Of a DNA stretch of 64,000 nucleotides, positions 35,723 to 45,197 are shown piece after piece. Made by a program: the position numbers and the translations under genes. Each line of letters starts with the position of its first letter. Position 1 is the stretch's first letter. The stretch spans positions 1-64,000 of the forward strand of contig JAJFJT010000028.1 in assembly GCA_021773795.1 (NCBI GenBank), in the 5' to 3' direction. A model generated the notes under the pieces. That model had not been told where the DNA came from, searched no databases, and was given only the letters and a program-made list of their open reading frames with translations. The DNA comes from Gammaproteobacteria bacterium. GTDB lineage: Bacteria; Pseudomonadota; Gammaproteobacteria; HK1.

Positions 35723-35753
35723 AAATCACTGTGATTTGAGAGCCTACAGGCTC
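35723..35753. other. Two small dyads between cysE and iscR
   Basis: AAATCAC-T-GTGATTT (35723-35737) followed by GAGCCT-AC-AGGCTC (35740-35753) fill the 53-bp gap. They could be a weak terminator for cysE or an operator for iscR. They do not match the IscR type 1 site that I know of. Confidence 0.4.
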
Positions 35754-35773
35754 GAATAGTTCTGGATATCGTC

Positions 35774-36247
35774 ATGCGCTTAACCACCAAAGGCCGCTAT
35801 GCGGTCACCGCCATGCTGGACCTTACTCTGCACCAGACCACCGGCCCGGTGACACTGGCAGATATTGCCAACCGGCAGTGCATCTCGCTGTCCTACCTTG
35901 AGCAGCTATTTTCCCGGTTGCGCAAACACGCGCTGGTTCAAAGTGTCCGTGGCCCGGGAGGTGGTTATCTATTGGCGCGTGAGGCTCCGGAAATTGCCGT
36001 GGCCGACGTCATTTGTGCGGTAGATGAATCTGTGGATGCTACCCGTTGTCGCGGCAAGGAAAATTGCCAGGGTAAGGAACGATGCCTCACCCACGACCTC
36101 TGGGATGATCTCAGCAAGCGCATTTATGATTTTCTTGGTGGCATCGATCTGGCGCAATTGGTCGAAAACTCACGCGTCAAAGAAGTAGCGGCACGTCAGG
36201 ACAAAGTCATCAACGACATTAGCAGCCAGGCCAGTTCCGCTGCCTGA
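35774..36247 (+). CDS. iscR: IscR, Rrf2-family iron-sulfur regulator
   Basis: A 157-residue regulator with an N-terminal winged helix ([20 protein letters not shown]) and the cluster ligands Cys92, Cys98, Cys104 and His107 ([20 protein letters not shown]) at the same numbers as E. coli IscR. It senses 2Fe-2S status and represses Isc genes when clusters are plentiful. It is followed by iscA; iscS, iscU, hscBA and fdx are not here. Confidence 0.96.
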   Translation: MRLTTKGRYAVTAMLDLTLHQTTGPVTLADIANRQCISLSYLEQLFSRLRKHALVQSVRGPGGGYLLAREAPEIAVADVICAVDESVDATRCRGKENCQGKERCLTHDLWDDLSKRIYDFLGGIDLAQLVENSRVKEVAARQDKVINDISSQASSAA

Positions 36248-36255
36248 GTCACACC

Positions 36256-36579
36256 ATGACCATTGAACTCAGTCAACGTGCCGCCGAACGTGTAAAGAAA
36301 TACCTGTCCGACAGTGAGCGGGCCATAGGGCTGCGATTAGCAGTCAAAACCACCGGCTGTTCCGGCTGGGCCTATGTCGTGCAACTCACCGACGCCATCA
36401 AAAAAACCGACCATGTCTGTGAAACCCAGGGTGTAAAAATCATTATCGATTCGGAAAGCATGCCCTATCTGGACGGCACCCGCATGGACTTTGTACGCCA
36501 GGGATTGGGCGAACGCTTCAGTTTTGCAAACCCCAAAGCCGCAGCCGAATGCGGCTGTGGTGAAAGTTTTACCGTTTAG
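36256..36579 (+). CDS. iscA: IscA, A-type iron-sulfur carrier
   Basis: A 107-residue carrier with the three conserved cysteines Cys35 (TTGCSGWAY), Cys99 and Cys101 (ECGCGESFTV). It passes clusters to target enzymes, especially 4Fe-4S proteins. Length and cysteine positions match E. coli IscA exactly. It begins 8 bp after iscR, so the two form a short iscR-iscA operon without the usual iscS-iscU between. Confidence 0.94.
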   Translation: MTIELSQRAAERVKKYLSDSERAIGLRLAVKTTGCSGWAYVVQLTDAIKKTDHVCETQGVKIIIDSESMPYLDGTRMDFVRQGLGERFSFANPKAAAECGCGESFTV

Positions 36580-36642
36580 ACCTGGCTGGCCGTTGAAAAT
36601 CCTCATGTAGCACCATTCCGCTCTTTGGCACCCATGGCCAAG

Positions 36643-36692
36643 CGTCGCTCTCGCACATCCCTGTGCTTCGCGACATAAGGCCATCCAAGGCC
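36643..36692 (-). repeat. REP-like unit (type III) after iscA
   Basis: On the minus strand: CCTTGGATGGCCTTATGTCG followed by CGAAGCACAGGGATGTGCGAGAGCGACG. One of the best-preserved copies, with both stems complete. Confidence 0.8.
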
Positions 36693-36774
36693 AAATTTTC
36701 TTAGCCGGGCTCGCACACGTATAATCATCCGATCCGTTTGTCACTAATCACCGGGAAAGTGGCAAACAATTTAC

Positions 36775-36934
36775 GGAAGCTCTGATTTATTCTGGGCGAA
36801 GTAGATTGTGATTCAAAATGTTCAGCTTTGAGGCGCTGCTCGCACGTAATAGTCAATCTATTGCGAAGAGCAACAACGATAAAGATGGACATTTTGGACG
36901 CAAGACACGAGTCTACGAATAGATCAGGGCTTCC
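36775..36934. mobile_element. Element II-like, 160-bp long-hairpin element
   Basis: Imperfect terminal inverted repeats GGAAGCTCTGATTTATTC and GAATAGATCAGGGCTTCC. Further matching arms lie inside (GTAGATTGTG/CACGAGTCTAC; TTCAAAATGTTCAGCTTT/AAAGATGGACATTTTGGA), centred on AATAGTCAATCTATT. The whole unit can fold into one long hairpin. Non-coding. Confidence 0.75.
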
Positions 36935-36980
36935 TCAACACTAGCCCCGGAAATCCAGTGGTACCTTAGGAGAAATACGA

Positions 36981-37412
36981 ATGGCGCTCGAACGCACCTT
37001 TTCCATCGTCAAGCCTGACGCGGTTGCAAAAAATGTTATCGGTGAAATTTATGCCCGTTTTGAAAAAGGCGGCCTGCGGATAGTCGCATCTAAAATGCTG
37101 CACATGAGTCGCGAGCAGGCAGAGGGATTCTACGAAGTACACAAAGAGCGCCCTTTCTATCAGGATCTGGTCGCCTTCATGACCTCCGGCCCGGTCATGG
37201 TGCAGGTGTTGGAAGGTGAAAACGCCATTGCCCGTAACCGTGAACTCATGGGTGCCACCAATCCCACCGATGCAGATGCCGGAACCATTCGCGCCGACTT
37301 TGCCACCAGTGTGGAAGAAAATGCGGCCCATGGCTCCGACGCCCCGGAAACGGCCAAGGTCGAAATCGCCTTCTTCTTTAGTGAAGAAGAGCTCTGCCCG
37401 CGCACCCGTTAA
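36981..37412 (+). CDS. ndk: Nucleoside diphosphate kinase
   Basis: A 143-residue enzyme equilibrating nucleoside di- and triphosphates. [20 protein letters not shown] is family-typical and the phosphorylated His lies in ENAAHGSD near residue 117. AGGAG is well placed before ATG. First of the conserved ndk-rlmN-pilF-rodZ series; rlmN probably starts inside its last codons. Confidence 0.97.
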   Translation: MALERTFSIVKPDAVAKNVIGEIYARFEKGGLRIVASKMLHMSREQAEGFYEVHKERPFYQDLVAFMTSGPVMVQVLEGENAIARNRELMGATNPTDADAGTIRADFATSVEENAAHGSDAPETAKVEIAFFFSEEELCPRTR

Positions 37413-38538
37413 ACCAGCCTTGTCCAAGCCCAAAACAAATCTACTCGGTCTGTCCCGCGCCGGGCTGGAGCAATTCTTTCTCGATCAGGGAGAGCAGCGC
37501 TTTCGTGCGGAGCAGATCCTCAAATGGATCCATCAACAGGGAGTGATGGACTTCGCCGCCATGACCAATCTGAGCATGGCGCTGCGGGAAAAACTGGAAA
37601 CTATTGCCAAAATCACCTTGCCTGAGGTGGCCGGCGAGCAATTGAGTACCGACGGCACCCGCAAATGGCTATTACGGGTGGACCCCCAGAATTCCATTGA
37701 AATGGTCTTCATTCCGGAAAATGGCCGGGGCACCCTGTGCGTTTCCTCACAGGCCGGTTGTGCACTCAATTGTGCCTTTTGTGCCACTGCCAAGCAGGGC
37801 TTTGGCAGAAACCTCAGCAGCGCGGAAATCATTGGCCAACTGTGGCTCGCCCGCCAATTACTGGCAGAAACCGCTGAGGCTCCAAAAATTACTAACATGG
37901 TACTCATGGGCATGGGAGAGCCGCTGCTTAACTTCGAGGCCGTTGCCCGTGCCCTGGAACTGATGATCGATGACTGTGCCTGGGGGCTGGCAAAGCGGCG
38001 AGTCACGGTAAGCACCGCGGGCCTGGTGGCAGGCATTAAGCAGCTGGCCGAGCGCTGTCCGGTTAGCCTCGCAGTCTCGCTGCATGCCCCGGATGATGCC
38101 CTGCGGGATCAACTGGTACCCATTAACCGCAGCTACCCGATTAAACAACTACTCAACGCCTGCCGAGAGTATGTGGCCGATGATCGGCGCGCCAAGATTA
38201 CCTTTGAATACGTCATGCTGGATGGGGTCAACGACTCCGCACCACAGGCCAAGGCTCTCGCCCGCCTGCTACAGGGGATTCCCTCCAAGGTAAACCTCAT
38301 CCCTTTCAATCCATTTCCGGGGACGGAATTCCGATGCTCCAGCCAAGCCAACATCGATCGCTTTCGGGAGATATTGTCGGCATCTGGCCTGACAACGATT
38401 ACCCGACGCCCACGTGGACAGGACATTGCTGCCGCCTGTGGCCGTCTGGAGGGCGACATCCTCCCCCGCAGCCAACGCATCGCCCGTTTGCGCACAGCTC
38501 AAACCCGGCACCATCCCGCTCCCGGAGTCATTGCCTAG
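37381..38538 (+). CDS. rlmN: RlmN, dual-specificity 23S rRNA/tRNA adenine-C2 methyltransferase
   Basis: A 385-residue radical-SAM enzyme methylating A2503 of 23S rRNA and A37 of some tRNAs. Cluster motif CALNCAFC, upstream [12 protein letters not shown], the [12 protein letters not shown] segment and the C-terminal catalytic Cys ([10 protein letters not shown]) are present. The start is uncertain: GTG at 37381 gives a normal 18-residue lead before [15 protein letters not shown] but lies in ndk; TTG at 37420 is the alternative. A frame opening at 37216 inside ndk is not credible. Confidence 0.94.
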   Translation: MKKSSARAPVKPALSKPKTNLLGLSRAGLEQFFLDQGEQRFRAEQILKWIHQQGVMDFAAMTNLSMALREKLETIAKITLPEVAGEQLSTDGTRKWLLRVDPQNSIEMVFIPENGRGTLCVSSQAGCALNCAFCATAKQGFGRNLSSAEIIGQLWLARQLLAETAEAPKITNMVLMGMGEPLLNFEAVARALELMIDDCAWGLAKRRVTVSTAGLVAGIKQLAERCPVSLAVSLHAPDDALRDQLVPINRSYPIKQLLNACREYVADDRRAKITFEYVMLDGVNDSAPQAKALARLLQGIPSKVNLIPFNPFPGTEFRCSSQANIDRFREILSASGLTTITRRPRGQDIAAACGRLEGDILPRSQRIARLRTAQTRHHPAPGVIA

Positions 38539-38573
38539 CCGAGGGGCTGGACATTAAAAGGGATTTCAAAATC

Positions 38574-39392
38574 ATGCTGACCCGCCGTTATCATTCTCCG
38601 CAGCCAACCAACCATGAACTCTTGAGCCGGGTTACTGGCTTGTTGGCGGGCCTCACTTTTCTCCTTCTGAGCGCCTGCGAGACTATCGGCACCCAGGACG
38701 AGATGGCTACGGCTGAGCGACCGGTCAACCGCCTCGCGGAGATCCAGACCCAATTGGGTATGGCTTATCTCCAGGAAGGCAAGAAAGATCTTGCCTGGAA
38801 GCGCCTGCAGCGGGCCCTGCTTGCCGATCCTAACTATTCACCGGCCCATAACGCCTTGGCACTGTTGTCGGAGCACATGAACCGGCCGGCACAGGCCGAG
38901 CAGTATTACCGCCGGGCCATCGAATCGGATCCCCGTAACTCCGCAGCAATGAATAACTACGGTAGTTTTCTCTGCCGACAAAAAAAATGGCCCGAGGCAG
39001 AGAGCTATTTCCAGCGTGCTGCGGCCAACCCCCTCTATGAAAATCCCGAGTTTGCTCAGACCAATGCGGGATTGTGCCTGCTCCGAGCCGGCCAGATCGA
39101 GCAGGCAGAGAGCTATCTACGCACCGCGCTGAATACCAACCCACGCCTGCCCGCAGCGCTCATCGCCATGGCCGGGCTCAGCCTGAAAAAAGGGCGCCAT
39201 CTCTCGGCCCGTGCCTACCTGCAACGCTACCTTGAAAATGCCAAGCACACCCCGCGTTCCCTATGGATCGGCATTCAGACAGAACGCAAGCTCGGGGACA
39301 AAAATGCGCTCGCCAGCTATCGCATGCTGCTCAAGGGCAATTTTTCAGACTCACGAGAAACCCGCCTGCTGCTCGATTCGGAGTCAAAATGA
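38574..39392 (+). CDS. pilF: PilF/PilW-type TPR lipoprotein of type IV pilus assembly
   Basis: A 272-residue outer-membrane lipoprotein. The signal GLLAGLTFLLLSAC ends in a lipobox with Cys35, and about six TPR units follow (for example LAWKRLQRALLADPNYSPAH and QAEQYYRRAIESDPRNSAAM). PilF is the pilotin placing the PilQ secretin in the outer membrane. Its place between rlmN and rodZ is conserved. ATG at 38574; stop overlaps rodZ. Other pilus genes are not in the window. Confidence 0.92.
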   Translation: MLTRRYHSPQPTNHELLSRVTGLLAGLTFLLLSACETIGTQDEMATAERPVNRLAEIQTQLGMAYLQEGKKDLAWKRLQRALLADPNYSPAHNALALLSEHMNRPAQAEQYYRRAIESDPRNSAAMNNYGSFLCRQKKWPEAESYFQRAAANPLYENPEFAQTNAGLCLLRAGQIEQAESYLRTALNTNPRLPAALIAMAGLSLKKGRHLSARAYLQRYLENAKHTPRSLWIGIQTERKLGDKNALASYRMLLKGNFSDSRETRLLLDSESK

Positions 39393-40375
39393 AGGCCGCC
39401 GGGGAGCAGGAGAATATGGAAGAAACCATAAACAGCGTGGGGCCCAAGCTGCGTGAGGCCCGCATTGCCGCCAAGCTCAGTGTTGGCGAAGTGGCGAGTG
39501 AGCTGCACTTTGGCGAGCAAATCATCCACCAACTGGAAGATGAGGAGTTTGAGAAGTTTCCGGCGCCAGCCTTCATCCGTGGTTATTTGCGCACCTATGC
39601 CAAACTATTGGGGCTTCCTGCAGCTCCCCTGCTAAAGGCCCTGGAGCAGCATCATTTGCACGCGCCGGAACTGATTTCGGATATTGCCAAACCGCATCAG
39701 GCAAAAAGCACTGACGCGCCGATGCGCATGGCCACCTACGGCATCTTCGGCGGCCTGCTCTTATTGCTCGCGCTGTGGTGGCACAACGAATACGGCATCA
39801 GCCTTTTTGACTACGGGCCAAAGACACCGGTCCCCATCACCAACAACGCCCCAATAATAGCCCCGACACAGCCGGCAAACGTCGCTGCTCCACCAGTAGC
39901 GGAAGTCATCCCGCCACCACCCCCTCCGTCGACACCCTTAGCTGAGACCGGGCAACCTGTGCCCGACAGCACGGTGGTGCCGGAGAATGCGGCTACTACG
40001 GTGGCCCCGGTAATTGACACACCCCAACCAGAGCCACCCGCCCCGGTGGCGGAGGCCAATCCTCCGTCCCCACAACCGGCAAAGCTATCGCTCACTTTTG
40101 CACACGATTCCTGGGTTGAGGTCTATGGTGGTGACGGTAATCGTATTTATCTCGACCTGGCCCGGGAAGGCGAAACCCTGAACCTGGAAGGCATCGCCCC
40201 ACTGGACGTACTGCTCGGCTACGCTCAAGGGGCACGTATCAAGTACAATGGGCAGGATTTTGACTTCAAAACCTTTGTGCACCAGGGAGTTGCCCGCTTT
40301 CAGCTGGGTGGCCCTGAAACCGCAGACACCGATGTGGTGCCAGCGACTCTGGATAACGAAGCCACACAGAACTAA
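39389..40375 (+). CDS. rodZ: RodZ-like helix-turn-helix membrane protein
   Basis: A 328-residue bitopic protein: N-terminal helix-turn-helix (GPKLREARIAAKLSVGEVAS, residues about 18-85) that contacts MreB, one membrane helix near 112-130 (FGGLLLLLALWW), a Pro/Ala-rich periplasmic linker and a C-terminal DUF4115 domain (LSLTFAHDSWVEVYGGDGNR). It helps maintain rod shape. ATG at 39389 overlaps the pilF stop (ATGA); ATG 39416, with AGGAG before it, is an equally good start. Confidence 0.93.
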   Translation: MKAAGEQENMEETINSVGPKLREARIAAKLSVGEVASELHFGEQIIHQLEDEEFEKFPAPAFIRGYLRTYAKLLGLPAAPLLKALEQHHLHAPELISDIAKPHQAKSTDAPMRMATYGIFGGLLLLLALWWHNEYGISLFDYGPKTPVPITNNAPIIAPTQPANVAAPPVAEVIPPPPPPSTPLAETGQPVPDSTVVPENAATTVAPVIDTPQPEPPAPVAEANPPSPQPAKLSLTFAHDSWVEVYGGDGNRIYLDLAREGETLNLEGIAPLDVLLGYAQGARIKYNGQDFDFKTFVHQGVARFQLGGPETADTDVVPATLDNEATQN

Positions 40376-40376
40376 A

Positions 40377-40516
40377 GGGTGCCTCTAGAAATTCAAGTTT
40401 CCAGGCAAGACAAGGCATGAGTAAAAAAGTTGAGCGCAGCATATGTTTGATATGTGAGCGAAACTTTTTTGCGAGCAACGCCGTGTTGCGACGATAGTGT
40501 ATTTTTAGAGGTGCCC
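40377..40516. mobile_element. Element I, full copy (MITE-like, 140 bp)
   Basis: GGGTGCCTCTAGAAA and TTTTTAGAGGTGCCC ends around an interior nearly identical to 34780-34920, in the same orientation. It begins two bases after the rodZ stop. No coding capacity. An 83-bp spacer follows before hisS. Confidence 0.88.
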
Positions 40517-40599
40517 TGTAGTACGGGCCCTTGTCGCAACCGTAGCAAAAGAGGCGATACCTAAACCATCTCCACCCTATTTGGAATTTCTGTACCAGC

Positions 40600-41865
40600 A
40601 TGAAAGCGATACAAGCTATTCGCGGGATGAACGATATCCTTCCGCAAGACATCCCGTTCTGGCAGCACCTGGAAGCCACAACCCGTGCCGTGCTTGAAAG
40701 CTATGGCTACGAGGAAATCCGTACCCCGATCCTGGAGAAAACGGAGCTGTTCTCACGCTCCATTGGCGAAGTCACCGACATCGTTGAAAAAGAGATGTAC
40801 AGCTTTGAGGATCGCAATGGCGACAGCCTCAGCCTGCGCCCCGAATATACCGCCAGTTGTGTACGCGCTGGCGTAGAGCACGGCCTCCTTTTTAACGCCA
40901 TTCGCCGACTCTGGTATGCCGGCCCCATGTTCCGTCACGAACGCCCACAGAAAGGTCGTTACCGGCAGTTTTATCAGATCGGTGCTGAGGCCTTTGGACT
41001 GGCCGGACCAGAGACCGATGCGGAACTCATACTACTCACTGCACGCTTATGGAAACGCCTGGGAATTGATGGTTTACGCCTGGAAATCAACAGCCTCGGC
41101 TCAGCCACGGCACGCGCTGCCCACCGCCAGAATCTTGTGGCCTACCTGCAACAGCACATCGACGAGTTGGACAAAGATAGCCACCGGCGCCTGAAAACCA
41201 ATCCCCTGCGGATTCTCGACAGCAAGAATCCAGCCATGCAAGCACTGGTGGATAAAGCGCCCCGTCTGATCGATTATCTGGACGACGCATCCCGCACACA
41301 TTTTAAAACCGTCGAGCAGATCCTGCAGACTGCAGGCATCGATTTCACCGTCAATCCCCGCCTGGTACGTGGGCTGGATTATTACAATCATACGGTGTTC
41401 GAATGGATCACCGACCGCCTCGGCGCCCAGGGCACCGTCTGTGGCGGCGGGCGTTATGATGGTCTGGTGGCCCAGATAGGTGGCAAGGCCACTCCTGGTG
41501 TTGGCTTTTCCCTCGGCTGTGAACGGGTCATCGCACTGTTGCAGGAATCGGACACCCGTATTAGCCACCGCGCGCCCGACGCCTATCTCATTGCAGTAGG
41601 CGAAGAGGCTGCCCGGGCCGCCCATCCGCTGGCTGAAGCGTTGCGAGATGCCCTACCCAAACTGCATTTGATCGTGGATGCGGGCGCCGGCAGCTTCAAG
41701 GCAAAAATGAAACGGGCCGACCGCAGTACAGCAAAGCTGGCCTTGGTGCTCGGTGACGATGAAATGAGTCACCAGCGGATTGCTATCAAGCCGCTGCGTA
41801 GCGGTGAGGCTCAACGTAGCGTCGCCCAGCAAGCGCTGGCCGAACAGCTGAAAACACTAATTTAA
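40600..41865 (+). CDS. hisS: Histidyl-tRNA synthetase
   Basis: A 421-residue class II synthetase. Motif 1 region ([16 protein letters not shown]), motif 2 ([20 protein letters not shown]), the His-specific [13 protein letters not shown] and motif 3 ([15 protein letters not shown]) are all present, with a C-terminal anticodon-binding domain. In related genomes ispG lies immediately upstream; here element I occupies the gap. Confidence 0.97.
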   Translation: MKAIQAIRGMNDILPQDIPFWQHLEATTRAVLESYGYEEIRTPILEKTELFSRSIGEVTDIVEKEMYSFEDRNGDSLSLRPEYTASCVRAGVEHGLLFNAIRRLWYAGPMFRHERPQKGRYRQFYQIGAEAFGLAGPETDAELILLTARLWKRLGIDGLRLEINSLGSATARAAHRQNLVAYLQQHIDELDKDSHRRLKTNPLRILDSKNPAMQALVDKAPRLIDYLDDASRTHFKTVEQILQTAGIDFTVNPRLVRGLDYYNHTVFEWITDRLGAQGTVCGGGRYDGLVAQIGGKATPGVGFSLGCERVIALLQESDTRISHRAPDAYLIAVGEEAARAAHPLAEALRDALPKLHLIVDAGAGSFKAKMKRADRSTAKLALVLGDDEMSHQRIAIKPLRSGEAQRSVAQQALAEQLKTLI

Positions 41866-41884
41866 CCCAACACGGAAATTCATA

Positions 41885-42538
41885 GTGGAACTCTACGAAA
41901 GCGAAGAACAACAGGTTGAAGCCCTGAAACAATGGTGGAAAGAGAATGGTCGCGGGATTATTTTTGGCCTCGTGCTCGGCCTTGGCGGGGTCGGCGGTTG
42001 GGGGCTGTGGCAAGACCGGACTCATGCTCGCGCCGAGGCTGCCTCGATACGCTATGAGCAGCTGTTGCAGGCCATGGAACGCAAGGATGCAGCCGCCGTC
42101 ACTGAACACGGCGAGCGCCTGCTGGCAGATTTTTCCGATACAGGCTATGCGCCACTCACACGCCTGTTGCTGGCCAAGAATGATTACCAGGAAGAGCGCC
42201 ATGAGGCCGCCGCCGCCCACTTGCAGTGGGTCATCGACAATGCCCCGGACACGGCGCTGAAAAAAACCGCACGGCTACGCCTGGCTCGACTCAAATTTGA
42301 TCGTGGTGAGACGGCAGCCGCCCGGAAATTGCTGGAGCCACCCGAGGACGGTGCCTTTTTGGCTTCCTTCGAGGAACTTCGTGGCGATATTCTGCTAACT
42401 CAAAAGGATAGCGATGGCGCCCGCGGAGCATACACCCGCGCCCTGGTTCACGTACCCGCTTCCGGGCCAGCACGGCAGCGCCTGGAGATGAAACTTGATG
42501 AACTGGGCCCGGTGGCAGCTGCCGTAACGCCATCGTGA
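41885..42538 (+). CDS. yfgM: YfgM-like TPR protein (PpiD/SecYEG-associated)
   Basis: A 217-residue protein with a short cytoplasmic start (ESEEQQVEALKQWWKENGRG), one membrane helix (IIFGLVLGLGGVGGWGLW) and periplasmic TPR-like repeats. YfgM works with PpiD at the SecYEG translocon on newly exported outer-membrane proteins. It starts at GTG 41885. The order hisS-yfgM-bamB-der is conserved. Confidence 0.92.
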   Translation: MELYESEEQQVEALKQWWKENGRGIIFGLVLGLGGVGGWGLWQDRTHARAEAASIRYEQLLQAMERKDAAAVTEHGERLLADFSDTGYAPLTRLLLAKNDYQEERHEAAAAHLQWVIDNAPDTALKKTARLRLARLKFDRGETAAARKLLEPPEDGAFLASFEELRGDILLTQKDSDGARGAYTRALVHVPASGPARQRLEMKLDELGPVAAAVTPS

Positions 42539-43695
42539 AACGGCTTGGTTTAACTCTCTGCCTTGTCCTGCTGCTTGGCGGCTGTGCCAAGGTAAGCGAA
42601 ATGTTTGGCCGGGAAAAGGAGCTGACTCCACCCGCTGCACTGCCAGAGTTTAAAGTCAGCCTCGAAATACAGACCCTGTGGCAACGGGATCTCGGTGCCC
42701 CGGCAAAGAAAAAAGTCAGCCTGCGGCTGGTACCCACCGTCTATGAAAAGCGGATCCACGCGGTAGGAAAAAAGGGGCATGTTTATGCCCTCGACCCGAA
42801 AAACGGTGAAAGCCTGTGGGAGACCGCAACCAATGCGGTAATTACCGGCGGTCCGGGCACCGGCGAAGGGCTCGTCCTTGTCGGCACCCGCGAAGGTGAA
42901 GTCATTGCCCTGGATGCAAAAACCGGCAAGCAGCACTGGCGGGTACGGGTTTCCAGCGAGGTCCTGGCAGCGCCCCGCGCGGCCGAAGGCATCGTGGTGA
43001 CACGCACTATTGATGGCAAAGTCTTTGGGCTGGCCGTCAAAGATGGCAAGCAGGTTTGGGTTTATGACCGTACCGTACCGTTGCTTAGCTTGCGCGGTAC
43101 CAGCGCCCCCGCACTGGTGCGCGGCATGGCCATTTGTGGCTTTGACAGCGGCCGTCTGGTGGCCCTCTCCCTGCAGGATGGACAACCCGTATGGGAGGCG
43201 CGCATTGCCGTCCCCCATGGCCGCTCGGAGCTTGAGCGTATGGTCGATATCGATTCCGATCCGATAGTCGCGGGCGATACCGTTTATGCGGTGACCTTTC
43301 AGGGGCGCATCGCGGCCATTGATATAGACAGCGGCAGGATCGGCTGGCAGCGAGACATGTCCTCTCATGCTGGCCTCGGAGCCGGCCCACGGGCCCTTTA
43401 TGTTACCGATGAGGCGAGTCACATCTGGGCGCTGGACCGCTTTAACAATGCCTCGCTGTGGCGCCAGCAGCGTTTACAACACCGCTCGCTCACTGCCCCG
43501 CTCCACCTGGGCAATCTGGTGGTCAGCGGTGACTTTGAGGGCTATCTACACTGGATGCGTGACAGTGATGGTCAGTTTGTCGCCCGCTCCCGGGTTGGCC
43601 GCAGTCCGTTTGATTCCCCCCCCATCAGATTTGGACAGCTGCTGCTGGCCTATGACCGCAGTGGCACCCTCACCGCATTGCGCATAAAGAAGTAA
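42535..43695 (+). CDS. bamB: BamB, outer-membrane assembly lipoprotein
   Basis: A 386-residue beta-propeller lipoprotein of the BAM complex. Lipobox LLLGGC (Cys17), then repeated PQQ-like blades such as [40 protein letters not shown] and [23 protein letters not shown] at 42535 overlaps the yfgM stop (GTGA). It helps BamA insert beta-barrels such as the porins encoded at 60-64 kb. Confidence 0.96.
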   Translation: MKRLGLTLCLVLLLGGCAKVSEMFGREKELTPPAALPEFKVSLEIQTLWQRDLGAPAKKKVSLRLVPTVYEKRIHAVGKKGHVYALDPKNGESLWETATNAVITGGPGTGEGLVLVGTREGEVIALDAKTGKQHWRVRVSSEVLAAPRAAEGIVVTRTIDGKVFGLAVKDGKQVWVYDRTVPLLSLRGTSAPALVRGMAICGFDSGRLVALSLQDGQPVWEARIAVPHGRSELERMVDIDSDPIVAGDTVYAVTFQGRIAAIDIDSGRIGWQRDMSSHAGLGAGPRALYVTDEASHIWALDRFNNASLWRQQRLQHRSLTAPLHLGNLVVSGDFEGYLHWMRDSDGQFVARSRVGRSPFDSPPIRFGQLLLAYDRSGTLTALRIKK

Positions 43696-43703
43696 CGCCC
43701 CCT

Positions 43704-45104
43704 ATGCAATCCGTAATCGCCATTGTTGGCCGGCCTAATGTTGGAAAATCCACTCTGTTTAACCGTCTGACCGGCAGCAAGAATGCCCTGGTTGCCGAGG
43801 TGCCGGGCATGACCCGTGACCGTCAGTATGGCTGTGCCACCATCGGTAAAAACAACTGTTTGCTGGTGGATACAGGCGGCCTCGCCGAGGAAACAGCCCT
43901 CATCGACCAACTGGTAAGCCAGCAGTCGGAGGCCGCCATTGAAGAGGCAACACTGGTGCTGTTTTTGGTGGATGCCCGCGAGAGCCTGATGCCGGCCGAT
44001 CTTGAAATTGCCGATCTCCTGCGCCGTAGCGGTAGACCGGTCATCGTAGTGGTAAATAAAACAGAGGGGCGAGATCCGGCCTCAGCGATACTCGAGTTTC
44101 ATGATCTCGGGCTGGGGCTACCACTGGCAATTGCGGCGGCCCATGGGCGTGGCTTCGAGCCCTTGAGGGAACGCATCGCCGCGTGCCTGCCGGAGGAATC
44201 AGAGGCACTGCCTGGTAACGACACCTTGCCTGATGGCATTCGGGTGGCGGTAGCGGGGCGTCCCAATGTAGGAAAATCCACCCTTATCAACCGCCTCCTC
44301 GGTGAGGAGCGGGTGTTGGCCCACGACATGCCAGGCACCACCCGAGACAGTATCTATATCCCCTTCAACCATCGCGGCACCCCCTATGTGCTTATCGACA
44401 CCGCCGGCGTTCGGCGGCGGGCGCGGGTGGAAGGCACTGCGGAAAAATTCAGCGTGGTGCGCACCCTGCAGGCGGTAACCGCCTCTAATGTCGTCATCTT
44501 GCTAATCGACGCCAGTGAGGGCATCACCGATCAGGACGCCCACCTGCTCGGCATCACCCTGCAATCGGGCCGTGCGCTGGTAATCGCGGTAAACAAATGG
44601 GATGGCCTCGATCTCGATCAGCGGGAACTGGTACGCGATGGCCTCGAGCGCAAACTACGCTTTATTGATTTTGCCAACATCCATTTTATTTCAGCGCGAG
44701 AGGGATCTGGAGTCGGCCAGCTGTTTCGCTCGGTTGGCGAGGCTTGGCACTCGGCATCACGGGGTTTTTCCACCCCGGAGTTGAATCGTATCCTCCGCAA
44801 GGCCGTAGATGCCCATCCACCACCGCTGTCCCATGGACGCCGGGCAAAACTACGCTATGCCCACCAGGGGGGGCGCAATCCACCCATCATCGTGGTGCAC
44901 GGCAGCCAGACAGAAAAACTGGCGGATAGCTATAAACGCTATCTGTCACACGCCTTCAGCAAGGCGCTGAAGCTCAGGGGCACGCCGCTGCAAATCGAAT
45001 TCAAGACCGGGAAAAACCCCTACCAGGGAAGAAAAAATATCCTTAGCCCGCGCCAGCAACAAAAACGCAAACGCCTGATGCGCCACGTTAAGGGAAAGCG
45101 CTAA
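43704..45104 (+). CDS. der: Der (EngA), double GTPase for 50S ribosome assembly
   Basis: A 466-residue protein with two G domains: [17 protein letters not shown] near residue 8 and [17 protein letters not shown] near 184, each with DTGG/DTAG and NKxD-type motifs (VNKTEG, changed from NKxD in domain 1; VNKWDG in domain 2), and a C-terminal KH-like domain. It acts in maturation of the large ribosomal subunit. In domain 1 the NKxD specificity motif reads NKTE, a mild departure. Confidence 0.97.
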   Translation: MQSVIAIVGRPNVGKSTLFNRLTGSKNALVAEVPGMTRDRQYGCATIGKNNCLLVDTGGLAEETALIDQLVSQQSEAAIEEATLVLFLVDARESLMPADLEIADLLRRSGRPVIVVVNKTEGRDPASAILEFHDLGLGLPLAIAAAHGRGFEPLRERIAACLPEESEALPGNDTLPDGIRVAVAGRPNVGKSTLINRLLGEERVLAHDMPGTTRDSIYIPFNHRGTPYVLIDTAGVRRRARVEGTAEKFSVVRTLQAVTASNVVILLIDASEGITDQDAHLLGITLQSGRALVIAVNKWDGLDLDQRELVRDGLERKLRFIDFANIHFISAREGSGVGQLFRSVGEAWHSASRGFSTPELNRILRKAVDAHPPPLSHGRRAKLRYAHQGGRNPPIIVVHGSQTEKLADSYKRYLSHAFSKALKLRGTPLQIEFKTGKNPYQGRKNILSPRQQQKRKRLMRHVKGKR

Positions 45105-45130
45105 TCCAGCCCACGGACACGAACCCAATG

Positions 45131-45180
45131 TAGGGCGGACCATGTCCGCCGCCTTGTCCCACCGTCACCGAGGCGGACAT
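45131..45180. terminator. Inverted repeat between convergent der and bamC
   Basis: Arms GGGCGGACCATGTCCGCC and GGCGGACATGGTCTGCCT, 18 bp with one or two mismatches, around a 15-base loop. There is no T run. Its place between convergent genes fits a bidirectional terminator; the arm sequence also looks like a widespread REP-type repeat. Confidence 0.55.
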
Positions 45181-45197
45181 GGTCTGCCTGGCAAGAG

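Larger units (their letters stand above)
36580..36980. other. 401-bp region without a gene: REP-like unit plus 160-bp hairpin element
   Basis: Between iscA and ndk lie an inverted REP-like unit (36643-36692) and a long-hairpin element (36775-36934). The last 20 bases hold the ndk ribosome site TTAGGAGAAA. I see no credible gene; the iscSU genes that might be expected near iscR are absent. Confidence 0.7.

Noticed and set aside
41101-41625. Antisense frame of 174 codons within hisS
   Set aside because: Shadow of a highly conserved synthetase; no start signal or family match.
45131-45180. CRISPR-like repeat
   Set aside because: It is a single inverted repeat without spacers or further copies in the window.
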